A DNA stretch of 64,000 nt. It comes from Viridibacterium sediminicola. Its GTDB lineage: Bacteria; Pseudomonadota; Gammaproteobacteria; Burkholderiales; Rhodocyclaceae. The DNA lies in contig NZ_JBDIVE010000007.1 in the NCBI RefSeq assembly GCF_039631295.1, forward strand, positions 124,001 through 188,000, in the 5' to 3' direction. The notes under the pieces were generated by a model that saw nothing but the letters and a program-made list of their open reading frames with translations, was not told the origin of the DNA and did no database searches. This document shows positions 51,030 to 59,301 of this stretch, in pieces; positions within the stretch are counted from its first letter, which is position 1, and each line of letters opens with the position of its first letter. The position numbers were made by a program, and so were the translations under genes.

Positions 51030-52210
51030 GCCGGCAGGATCTCGCTGAGCGCCTGACAGAGCGTATCGACATCAGCCAGGCTGTGCGCGGCCGACAGCGA
51101 GATCCGCAAGCGTGCGGCGCCGACCGGGACGGTTGGCGGACGGATCGCCGGCACCCACAGCTGGCGCGCATGCAGGGCCTCGGCAACGGCCAGGGTGGCG
51201 GCATTGTCGCCGATCAGCAGCGGCTGGATCGGTGTACTCGACGGCATCAGTCGGCTCTGCTGGGCGGCGAGCCCTGTACGCAGCTGCGCGATCAGCGCCG
51301 TCAGATGGGCGCGGCGATCATCGGCAGCCTCGATCAGCTGCAGTGCGCTGAGCAATACCTCGGCCAGCATCGGTGGCATGGCGGTGGTGAAAATGTACGG
51401 TCGGGCGCGTTGCTGTAACCAGTCGATCAGCTTGCGCGAGCCGGCAACAAAGGCGCCGGAGACGCCCGCCGCCTTGCCCAGGGTGCCCATGTAGATCAGG
51501 CGCTCAGACTTCAGACCCGCTGCGGCCACGCTGCCGCGCCCTTGCGGGCCGAGCACGCCGAAGCCGTGTGCATCGTCGAGCAGCAGCCAGGCGTTGTGGC
51601 GCTCGGCCAGCTCCAGCAGCTGCGCCAGCGGCGCGATATTGCCATCCATGCTGAACACCGCATCGCTGACGATGAGCTTTTCGCGCGCTGTTGAGGCGGC
51701 CAGCTGGGCGGCGAGCATGCCCATGTCGACATGGGCGTAGCGATTGAGCGAGGCGCGTGCGAGCTGGGCGCCATCGACCAGCGAGGCGTGGTTGAGGCGG
51801 TCGGCAAAAATATCGCCATTGCGGCCGAGCAGCGCTGGCATCACGGCGATATTGGCCATGTAGCCGGTGGAAAACAGCAGCGCCGCCTGGTTGCCAGTGA
51901 ATTCGGCCAGCGCTTCTTCGAGCGCCTCGTGCGCACGGCTGTGCCCGCTGACCAGGTGCGAGGCGCCGGCGCCGACACCCCAGCGCTGCGCGGCGAGCGC
52001 CGCCGCCTGGGCCAGACGCGGATCGGCAGCCAGACCCAGATAGTCATTGCTGGCAAAGGCCAGCAGCGTCTCTCCTGCGACCTCGACACGCGGCCCGCAC
52101 GCCGACTCTACGGTGCGCCGGCGGCGACGTAGCGATTGGGCATCGAGGGCAGTGAGTTCGTGATCGAGAGCGTCCAGCAGAGGGAATTGGGGCGGCGTGG
52201 GTGTGTGCAA
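51026..52210 (-). CDS. bioF: 8-amino-7-oxononanoate synthase
   Basis: About 394 residues; PLP enzyme joining pimeloyl thioester and alanine. FASNDYLGLA, GSGASHLVSG-type loop (here GAGASHLVSGHSRAH), DDAHGFGVLG and PLP lysine in YMGTLGKAAGVSGA. Start uncertain: no ATG or GTG lies near the expected N-terminus (LLDALDHELTALD). TTG 52210 is the nearest alternative start codon but lacks a clear ribosome-binding site, and the frame stays open to 52342 across the shared terminator hairpin. First gene of bioF-bioH-bioC-bioD. Confidence 0.9.
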   Translation of the reverse strand: MHTPTPPQFPLLDALDHELTALDAQSLRRRRRTVESACGPRVEVAGETLLAFASNDYLGLAADPRLAQAAALAAQRWGVGAGASHLVSGHSRAHEALEEALAEFTGNQAALLFSTGYMANIAVMPALLGRNGDIFADRLNHASLVDGAQLARASLNRYAHVDMGMLAAQLAASTAREKLIVSDAVFSMDGNIAPLAQLLELAERHNAWLLLDDAHGFGVLGPQGRGSVAAAGLKSERLIYMGTLGKAAGVSGAFVAGSRKLIDWLQQRARPYIFTTAMPPMLAEVLLSALQLIEAADDRRAHLTALIAQLRTGLAAQQSRLMPSSTPIQPLLIGDNAATLAVAEALHARQLWVPAIRPPTVPVGAARLRISLSAAHSLADVDTLCQALSEILPA

Positions 52211-52341
52211 GGGAGGGCAAGCAAAGGAAACGTGGATGGCAGATTTTATCGTGTTATGCCACGGATCGCGGAGGATTCTGCCCGCAAGGCTTGGCGGGCT
52301 GCCGTCAAGCCTTGCTGCTACGGGATGCTGTTCAGAAAGCA

Positions 52342-52367
52342 CAAAGGCGCACCGCAGTGCGCCTTTG
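52342..52367. terminator. Terminator hairpin of the pyrophosphatase gene
   Basis: CAAAGGCGCAC and GTGCGCCTTTG pair perfectly over 11 bp around a four-base loop. On the minus strand it is followed by TGCTTT. It lies 26 bp after the hppA stop and ahead of bioF on the same strand. Confidence 0.8.
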
Positions 52368-52393
52368 TCGTGAAGAACAGAATCCGTTCTGGC

Positions 52394-54952
52394 TTAGCTG
52401 AGGGATGCAACCGCCGGCTTGGCGCCCACGGTGGCCTGTTGATCGCTTTCCTCTTCGAGCAGCTTGGCCGTCGAGCCAATGCGCATCGAATAGAAGCTGC
52501 GCCACACGAAAACCATGCAGGCGAACAGGAAGAGTGTGGCCAGACCCAGCATCAGCTGCTGGTGACCTTGTTCTGCCATGCCGACGGCCATTTCCACGGC
52601 GAGCAGGCCGAACAGGGTGGTGAACTTGATGATCGGGTTCATCGCCACCGAGGAGGTGTCCTTGAACGGATCACCCACCGTGTCGCCGATCACGCTGGCA
52701 GCATGCAGGTCGGTACCCTTGGCACGCAGTTCGGTCTCGACGATCTTCTTGGCGTTATCCCAGGCGCCACCGGCATTGGCCATGAACACGGCCTGATACA
52801 AACCGATGATGGCGATCGAGATCAGATAGCCGATGAAGAAGAAGGGCTCGAAGCTGGCGCAGGCGAGCGTGCCGAAGAACACTGCGAGGAAGATGTTGAA
52901 GGTACCCTTCTGCGCGTACTGCGTGCAGATTTCGACCACGCGCTTGGAGTCTTCGACCGAAGCCTTGGCGCTGCTGTCGAGGTGGATGTGGCGCTTGATG
53001 AATTCCACTGCGCGATAAGCACCGGTCGACACCGCCTGCATGCTGGCGCCGGAGAACCAGAAGATCATCGCGCCACCGGACACCAGACCGAGGAGGAAGG
53101 GCGGGTGCAGCAGCGAGAGCTTGTCCAGATTCACCGTCAGGCCATGGGTGAGCAGCATGACGATGGAGAACATCATCGTCGTCGCGCCGACCACCGCAGT
53201 ACCAATCAGCACCGGCTTGGCCGTTGCCTTGAAGGTATTGCCGGCGCCATCGTTTTCTTCGAGCAGTTCCTTGGCGACTTCGAAGTCAGGCGTGAAGCCG
53301 AAATCGCGCTGGATTTCTTCCTTGATGCCAGGCAGGGTTTCGATCACCGAGAGCTCATACACCGACTGTGCATTGTCAGTCACCGGGCCGTAGCTATCGA
53401 CCGCAATCGTCACCGGGCCCATGCCGAGGAAGCCGAAGGCGACCAGGCCGAAGGCAAACACGGCAGCCATCACGGCACCCTTGAGCGGATCAGGATTGAT
53501 CGCCAGCAGCAGATCGTGTTGCGACACCAGATAGGCGAAAGACATCAGTGTGACGATCAGACTGCCCATCCAGAAGGCCGAGAAGTTGCCTGCCGTGAGA
53601 CCGGCGAGGATGTTCAGGCTGGCGCCACCTTCACGGGAGGACGCCACCACTTCACGCACGTGACCCGAGCTGGTGGAGGTGAACACCTTGACCAGTTCAG
53701 GGATCAGCGCGCCCGCAACGGTACCGCAGCTGATGATCAGCGACAGTTGCCACCACAGATCCGGGAAGGTTTGCACACCGGCTTGCAGGTGGCCGATCAG
53801 CATCCACGACACGAGGAAGGTCAGACCCACCGAGACGGCCGAGGTCAGCCACACCAGTGAGGTCAGCGGATGCTCGAAATTGAAGCGGGCCTTGTGCGCC
53901 AGTGCGCGCTTGGCGACGGCATCATTGATCAGGTAGGAAATACCTGAGGCGACGATCATCATCAGACGCATCACGAACAGCCACACCAGCAGCTGCACCT
54001 GCATGGCAGGCGTCGGCACGGCCAGCATCACGAAGCTGATCAGCGCAACGCCAGTCACACCGTAGGTCTCGAAGCCGTCAGCGGTCGGGCCAACCGAGTC
54101 ACCGGCGTTGTCACCGACACAGTCGGCGATGACGCCGGGATTGCGGGCATCGTCTTCCTTGATCTTGAAGACGATCTTCATCAGATCGGAGCCGATGTCA
54201 GCGATCTTGGTGAAGATGCCGCCGGCAATCCGCAGCGCTGCAGCGCCGAGCGATTCGCCGATGGCAAAGCCGATGAAGCACTTGCCGGCCAGCGCAGGAT
54301 CGATGAACAGCAGGATGCCCAGCATCATCAGCAGTTCGGTGGAGATCAGCAGCATGCCGATCGAGATGCCTGACTTCATCGGAATCGAGAAGCAGGGCCA
54401 GGCGCGGCCGGCCAGCGAAGCGAAGGCGGTGCGGCTGTTGGCGAAAGTGTTGATGCGGATACCGAACCAGGCCACACCGAAGGAGCCGGCGATACCGATC
54501 AGCGAAAAGAGCAGGATGGTCAGCACTTCATAGGTCTGCATCTGCTGCACCCAACCGAAGTAGGCAACGATGATGACCGAGATGAAGGCTTCGAGAATCA
54601 GCAGGAACTTGCCCTGCGTGATCATGTAGGTTTTGCAGGTTTCATAGATCAGTTCGCTGACTTCGGCCATCGAACGATGGACCGGCATATCGCGAACCTG
54701 GCGGTAGATGATGGCGCCGAAAGCGAGACCTGCAATACAGATCAGCAGACCGGCAAACAATAATTGCCAACCGCTGAAACCGCCGATGAAGGTAGCCAGG
54801 GCTGGATCGTGCAGGGAAGGCAGGACCAGGCTGGCTTCACCTGCATGTTGCATGGTTTCAGCCGCAGAAGCGCCCTGTAGTGAAAATGCTGAGAGTGCGC
54901 CGCCTAGCAATTTGCTTGCATGACGACGGACGCGATGAATCATGACTGACAT
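52394..54952 (-). CDS. hppA: Membrane-bound ion-pumping pyrophosphatase, long form
   Basis: 852 residues, longer than the usual 660-770, with about 16 membrane helices. Couples PPi hydrolysis to ion transport. The PPi/Mg site is recognisable (DNAGDSVGPTADGFE, GDTVGDPFKDTSSVAMNP). The position that separates potassium-dependent from independent enzymes is Lys575 in GNTFKATAK; Ala there means potassium-dependent, Lys independent, so this is probably a potassium-independent, proton-type pump. GNTF in place of GNTT and an N-terminal extension with a signal-like segment (residues 1-31) mark a divergent branch. Start ATG 54952 has a strong GGAGGAAC site. Confidence 0.9.
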   Translation of the reverse strand: MSVMIHRVRRHASKLLGGALSAFSLQGASAAETMQHAGEASLVLPSLHDPALATFIGGFSGWQLLFAGLLICIAGLAFGAIIYRQVRDMPVHRSMAEVSELIYETCKTYMITQGKFLLILEAFISVIIVAYFGWVQQMQTYEVLTILLFSLIGIAGSFGVAWFGIRINTFANSRTAFASLAGRAWPCFSIPMKSGISIGMLLISTELLMMLGILLFIDPALAGKCFIGFAIGESLGAAALRIAGGIFTKIADIGSDLMKIVFKIKEDDARNPGVIADCVGDNAGDSVGPTADGFETYGVTGVALISFVMLAVPTPAMQVQLLVWLFVMRLMMIVASGISYLINDAVAKRALAHKARFNFEHPLTSLVWLTSAVSVGLTFLVSWMLIGHLQAGVQTFPDLWWQLSLIISCGTVAGALIPELVKVFTSTSSGHVREVVASSREGGASLNILAGLTAGNFSAFWMGSLIVTLMSFAYLVSQHDLLLAINPDPLKGAVMAAVFAFGLVAFGFLGMGPVTIAVDSYGPVTDNAQSVYELSVIETLPGIKEEIQRDFGFTPDFEVAKELLEENDGAGNTFKATAKPVLIGTAVVGATTMMFSIVMLLTHGLTVNLDKLSLLHPPFLLGLVSGGAMIFWFSGASMQAVSTGAYRAVEFIKRHIHLDSSAKASVEDSKRVVEICTQYAQKGTFNIFLAVFFGTLACASFEPFFFIGYLISIAIIGLYQAVFMANAGGAWDNAKKIVETELRAKGTDLHAASVIGDTVGDPFKDTSSVAMNPIIKFTTLFGLLAVEMAVGMAEQGHQQLMLGLATLFLFACMVFVWRSFYSMRIGSTAKLLEEESDQQATVGAKPAVASLS

Positions 54953-55176
54953 GGTGTTCCTCCACGGGACTTACCGATACGCTTGTCGAAAGATCGGCGG
55001 CTGGAAGACCATGCTTTGTGCATTCGGGGCCCATTTTTTTGCATCTGTCTCCGTGGGTCCGAAATTCAAAACAACTCTGCCGCCTTATGCAATTGTTGTC
55101 CTCTGAAAAAAATCAGGGTTGACCACAGGCAAAGGTGCAATGCAGCATTTTTTTAAATTTTGCTAAGTATTTTTAC

Positions 55177-55776
55177 TTAGCGGCGACGCAGGCTGAAGGT
55201 CCACAGCACCAGCAGGCCGAACAGGCCGTAGCTGATGAAAGGCGAAATGGCGAGAAAGCGTTCCGCACTCCAGTGCCAGGCGAGATAGCTGCGTAGGCCT
55301 GCTTCGAGCGTCAGCCCCACACCCCACACCATATTGATCAGGCGTACGCGTGCGCGCAGCTTGGGCTGTTCATGCCATTGCAATTGGAATGTCTGTGCTG
55401 GCGCTTCACCCTGGCGTTTTGCGTTGGCGAGCAGGAGGTAATAGACCAGGGGCTTGGCGAAGGCTGCAGAGACAAGCAGCAGCACGCCGAATAGACCCGA
55501 GATCAGCGATTCGCGCAGCAGCAGCATGCGCGGGCTGCCACCGAGCAGCATGGCGATAGCCGAGAGCGCAATGCCGCCGAGTACGAAAATGCTCAGTGCG
55601 TCGATGCGGCGGTGGCGCAGCAATTCGCCAAGGCTCCAGATCATCGGTGGCGCGGCCGAGCACAGCAGGGCATTGAATTCGCCCCAGTGATCGCGGGTCG
55701 CCGTATACGCCAGCCAGGGCAGCAGCAGATTGAATGCGAGGTCGAGCAGCAGCGGCAGATGCTTGCGGGTGAGCAC
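55177..55776 (-). CDS. VC0807-like integral membrane protein
   Basis: 199 residues with five or six hydrophobic helices and an Arg-rich C-terminus (SLRRR). LLLDLAFNLLLPWLAY, MIWSLGELLRHRRIDALSIF and SLISGLFGVLLLVSAAF resemble the VC0807 family, distantly similar to septation protein A. No transport or catalytic motif seen. It is separated from the pyrophosphatase by a 224-bp AT-rich spacer (54953-55176) with no gene. Confidence 0.65.
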   Translation of the reverse strand: MLTRKHLPLLLDLAFNLLLPWLAYTATRDHWGEFNALLCSAAPPMIWSLGELLRHRRIDALSIFVLGGIALSAIAMLLGGSPRMLLLRESLISGLFGVLLLVSAAFAKPLVYYLLLANAKRQGEAPAQTFQLQWHEQPKLRARVRLINMVWGVGLTLEAGLRSYLAWHWSAERFLAISPFISYGLFGLLVLWTFSLRRR

Positions 55777-55815
55777 AGCGGGTGGGTCTTGGAAGGAGGC
55801 AATAAACAGGCAAGA

Positions 55816-55842
55816 AAAAGCCGGTCACACGGACCGGCTTTT
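55816..55842. terminator. Bidirectional terminator between the cupin and VC0807-like genes
   Basis: AAAAGCCGGTC and GACCGGCTTTT form a long stem with A- and T-runs on either side, so it can work on both strands; the cupin gene ends 17 bp away. Confidence 0.8.
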
Positions 55843-55858
55843 CTGGCAATGCTGAGAC

Positions 55859-56182
55859 TTAAGCGAGGAAGTCTTCGCGTTGCGGGGTGAAGGTGTCCAG
55901 CAGCATGCCCTTCTTGCGGCAGACACAGCCATGCATGATGCCCGAGCGCTTGTAGAGCGTGTCGCCGGCCTTGACCATTTTGACTTCGTCGCCAATGGTG
56001 AATTCGAACTCGCCCGACATCACATAGGTCAGCTGCTCGTGCGGATGGTTGTGCAGCGGGCCGATGGCACCTTCTTCAAAGTGCACTTCGACCTGCATCA
56101 TCGTGCCGGCATGCGCCAGGATGCGACGGCTGACGCCGCCACCCAGGTCTTCGAGCTTGCAATCGGAAGCATATACAAACAT
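55859..56182 (-). CDS. kdgF: KdgF-like cupin, uronate cyclisation/linearisation protein
   Basis: 107-residue single-domain cupin. LGGGVSRRILAHAGTMMQVEV, HNHPHEQLTYVMSGEFEF (metal ligands His, His, Gln) and IMHGCVC (fourth ligand His), ending DTFTPQREDFLA, match KdgF closely. KdgF speeds conversion of 4,5-unsaturated galacturonate to linear ketouronate in pectin and alginate breakdown. It is divergent from a pectate lyase gene at 56452, which supports the role. Confidence 0.82.
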   Translation of the reverse strand: MFVYASDCKLEDLGGGVSRRILAHAGTMMQVEVHFEEGAIGPLHNHPHEQLTYVMSGEFEFTIGDEVKMVKAGDTLYKRSGIMHGCVCRKKGMLLDTFTPQREDFLA

Positions 56183-56451
56183 TTTGGAACCTCGTTTTTT
56201 GTAGTTGTGCGATTTTACACAATCGTTTCAATGATTCCACAGCCTTCAGCGCTGCAGCTTGAGCCTGTTCAGGAAAACACGCGATTTGCCGTAATCCAGA
56301 CAGGGCTTTGCCTGCCCGCCGTGGCATCACGTGATTGATGCAAGGCAAGCCGGGCCACTAAAAGCAGACGGTGTCGCGCTTCGGGGCGCTGCCGTGAATG
56401 TTAGAATGGCGCAAGGCATGCTGCCAAAGCGCTGCCAGATCAGAGGTTTAG

Positions 56452-58101
56452 ATGAGACATATACACGATTACCTTTGTGGGTACGCCGATACCGTGTTGA
56501 GCAAGTATCGCGACCCCTACCACGGCACGCCGCTGTTCTTCGATGGTTGTGACAGTTTTACGGGCAAGCCGGTGACCTGGCGCAATGTGGATGGCACGGA
56601 TTGGGAGCCGTCCAATATTGCTTCGCAGCAGAACCTTTTTCGCCTGCTCAGCGGACTGAGCACGCTGACCGGCCGCGCGGACTACAAGCAGGCCGCCAAG
56701 GATGCCATCGCCTACCATTTCGAGCACGCCGACAAGAGCGGCCTGCTTTGTTGGGGCGGGCATTCCTTCCTCGACATGAAGACGCTCAAGGCTGTCGGAC
56801 CGGAAAACAAGAACCAGGTCCATGAGCTCAAGCACCACTATCCCTTCTATGAGCTGATGTACGAGACCAATGCCGCGGCGACCTCGCGTCTGGTCAAGGC
56901 AGTGTGGAACAGCCACATCCTCGACTGGGACACCATCGAGCTCTCGCGCCACGGCGAGTACGGCAAGGAGTTGGTGGAAGAGGGCTTCTGGGACAAGCCG
57001 CGCAACGAGAATCTCGAGATCCTGCGCGAAGCCAAGGGTTTGTCCTTCGTGAATGTCGGCAATGATCTGATCTATGCAGCCTGTCAGTCCTTCCTCGCCG
57101 AAGGCGATCAGGGCGCGCTGAACTGGGCCGAGTTCATGTCCTGGCAGTATGTGCGTTCGCGTTATCCGGAAACCGGCCTGGGCTGTTATCAATTCAATCG
57201 CCCGACCAAGCGCGAAGAGCCGCCGACTGACGAGAACGATCCCAAGTACACCTTCTCCTTCTTTGGCGACCGTGCGCAGCGTCAGTTCGGCCCTGAATAC
57301 GGCAAGGTGGCGATGGAGGCTTGGGTGCTCTTCAAGATGGATGAAGAGGCGCTCAACGGCCCGCAAGGCATCTATGGCGATGCTTCGCTGGCCCAGGTCT
57401 CGATGGCCCGCCAGCTCGGCGAACGCGGCAAGAAGCTGATGGACTGGACGGTCTCCGGGCTCGAAGCGTATGCCCAATACGCCTACGATCCGGCGAGCAA
57501 TGAAATCAAGCCGATGTTTGCCGATGGCAAGGATCTGACTGGTCAGCACATCCCGCGTTACGGTTACTACGGCAAGGCAGGCATCGAATTCCGCCGCGAA
57601 AAGATTTCACCGATCATGCTTTTGTCCTACGCGACGGCCTGGGCGGCGAGTGGCAAGCAAAGTCTGTGGCCGACGGTGGCCGCGATGGCGCGTCACTTCG
57701 GTCTGGGCAACTGGAATCCGGCTGATCCGGCGCGTCCGGAGGTGAATCTGGAAACCCGCGCCAATGACGCGATCCTGCTCTTTGCTGTGCTGGAAGTTGC
57801 ACGCACCACGGGGGCCGCAGCGTATATCGATCTGGCCAAGGCGATTGGTGAGAGCATCTTCCGCCAGCGCGCACATCGCGGCTTCTTCCTGCCAAGCGAA
57901 CAGCATATCCACGCCCGCTTTGACGATGCTGAACCGCTGGCACTGGCGGCCTTGCTGGGTACGCTGGAAGGCAAAGGCGCGCAGATGCCGGTGTTCCGTA
58001 GCCAGGGCGGTTATATCCATGGCGATGCACTGCTGCCGGAAATCGGCAAGAAGAACATCACGGACATCAAGTTCATCTACCCGCTCAAGCGCGCCGCCTG
58101 A
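56452..58101 (+). CDS. Family PL2 pectate lyase (exo-type, probably cytoplasmic)
   Basis: 549 residues, close to PelW/YePL2 length, and no signal peptide, so probably a cytoplasmic lyase releasing disaccharides from pectate oligomers. Active-site residues line up with Yersinia PL2A with identical spacing: His104 in WGGH, Glu125 in VHELKHH, and Arg166-His167 in ELSRHGEYG (His109, Glu130, Arg171, His172 in YePL2A). WEPSNIASQQNLFRLLSGL is the family N-terminal block of the (alpha/alpha)7 barrel. Start ATG 56452 follows CAGAGG. Paired divergently with kdgF; no oligogalacturonate transporter or kdu genes in the window. Confidence 0.87.
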   Translation: MRHIHDYLCGYADTVLSKYRDPYHGTPLFFDGCDSFTGKPVTWRNVDGTDWEPSNIASQQNLFRLLSGLSTLTGRADYKQAAKDAIAYHFEHADKSGLLCWGGHSFLDMKTLKAVGPENKNQVHELKHHYPFYELMYETNAAATSRLVKAVWNSHILDWDTIELSRHGEYGKELVEEGFWDKPRNENLEILREAKGLSFVNVGNDLIYAACQSFLAEGDQGALNWAEFMSWQYVRSRYPETGLGCYQFNRPTKREEPPTDENDPKYTFSFFGDRAQRQFGPEYGKVAMEAWVLFKMDEEALNGPQGIYGDASLAQVSMARQLGERGKKLMDWTVSGLEAYAQYAYDPASNEIKPMFADGKDLTGQHIPRYGYYGKAGIEFRREKISPIMLLSYATAWAASGKQSLWPTVAAMARHFGLGNWNPADPARPEVNLETRANDAILLFAVLEVARTTGAAAYIDLAKAIGESIFRQRAHRGFFLPSEQHIHARFDDAEPLALAALLGTLEGKGAQMPVFRSQGGYIHGDALLPEIGKKNITDIKFIYPLKRAA

Positions 58102-58125
58102 CCGGCGGCAGCGCCCTGACGAACA

Positions 58126-58160
58126 GCCCGTTTGCCGCACGCCGGCAAGCGGGCTTTTTT
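58126..58160 (+). terminator. Intrinsic terminator of the pectate lyase gene
   Basis: GCCCG-TTTGCCG pairs with CGGCAAG-CGGGC, followed by six T. The opposing gene ends five bases on, so it may serve both. Confidence 0.85.
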
Positions 58161-58164
58161 ACGC

Positions 58165-59019
58165 CTAGTTGAGGATGGCCCAGAGCGTCAGCACGACCAG
58201 AACGGCGACGACACCGCCCACCAGGTAGAGCCCGCGACGATCCTTGGCTACAGCAGGCGCAGCCGGTTTGGGCGTTGTTACCTGCATCGGCAGTTCGCGC
58301 TCGACGCGTGGCGCAATCAGCTGGTCTTCGGCAAATACGTTCGTCGGAACGGTGCGAATTTTCTCGGCGGGAACATGGCTGCCGCAGGTCGGGCAGGACA
58401 CCAGCAATTCGGGTTCTGGCGCGCTTGCTTCTTCGTCCAGCGCATCGGTGTTGATCGTGGGGTCGAGCAGGGGATCGAGGGCAGGGGTGGCATCCGCCGC
58501 CTCGTTCGATCCACCTGGCGCGGCTTCGAGGGCGGAAAAGTTCGGCAGCGGTTCGTCCGTCAGCGAAATGCTGGGCCAGTCAGCATGGTCAGGCACCAGC
58601 TCGGTCAGGATGTCGCCATTGGCGATAAGGGTCTTGCTGCTATCGAAATTTTCCGCATTTTCATCAGCGCGCTCAGGCCTTGAGTGCTCTAGTGTCGGTA
58701 GCGAATAGGCTTTGCTGGTGTCCGCAGACGGATCATTTGCGGCGCTGAGGACTTGCTCGCTTGGCGCGAGAGTGTCGCTGCTGCTCTGACTCTCGGGCTG
58801 GACCGAGACATCCATGCCGATGCGACGTAGGGCGGCGTAGTAGCGATTGGCTTGTGCTTCGGCGAGGCCTTTCTTGATCGTCGCACGCTTGCCCGAAAAC
58901 AGGCGCTCGACTTGCTCGCTGCCCGCTTGCAGCTTGCGCTCGGCCGAGCGTTTGACCTCGGGATAATCGAAGCCTTCAAGAACTTTCCCGGAAAAGACAA
59001 TACGAAACTGGCTTGACAT
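58165..59019 (-). CDS. Uncharacterised protein with zinc-ribbon motif and C-terminal membrane anchor
   Basis: 284 residues. A conserved-looking N-terminal module (FRIVFSGKVLEGFDYPEVK, then VERLFSGKRATIKKGL) repeats a pattern seen in small domains that precede membrane anchors. A long acidic low-complexity linker follows, then a single CPTCGSHVPAEK motif near residue 212 and one C-terminal helix (LYLVGGVVAVLVVLTLWAI). No enzymatic motif. The 282 bp upstream (59020-59301) hold no gene, only a hairpin GGCCTGA/TCAGGCC at 59166-59201. Confidence 0.6.
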   Translation of the reverse strand: MSSQFRIVFSGKVLEGFDYPEVKRSAERKLQAGSEQVERLFSGKRATIKKGLAEAQANRYYAALRRIGMDVSVQPESQSSSDTLAPSEQVLSAANDPSADTSKAYSLPTLEHSRPERADENAENFDSSKTLIANGDILTELVPDHADWPSISLTDEPLPNFSALEAAPGGSNEAADATPALDPLLDPTINTDALDEEASAPEPELLVSCPTCGSHVPAEKIRTVPTNVFAEDQLIAPRVERELPMQVTTPKPAAPAVAKDRRGLYLVGGVVAVLVVLTLWAILN

Positions 59020-59301
59020 GAAGGCTCCACGTGCACGGATTTGGATGATCTCTGCGCAGGTGGCTTAATCCGGCCAGCGGCGTCAAGGCTTCGTATACCC
59101 ATTTATGCGTCGCGCTGTCAATCATGCGCAGATCGCCGTGGCACATACGGAAATAGCCGCGTGGGGGCCTGAATTGATTCGGTTTGTTGATGAATCAGGC
59201 CGTCGATGCGCATTGAACTGAAGCGCGGCGGGATCGCCATGTTTCAATAATGTGCGCTGCGGTGCATTGTTCTGGTGCGTGCCGCAGCACGTTTGGCTGG
59301 A

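Noticed and set aside
54953..55176. AT-rich spacer upstream of hppA considered as a riboswitch
   Set aside because: No conserved aptamer pattern or terminator/antiterminator pair could be made out; only a strong ribosome-binding site before hppA.
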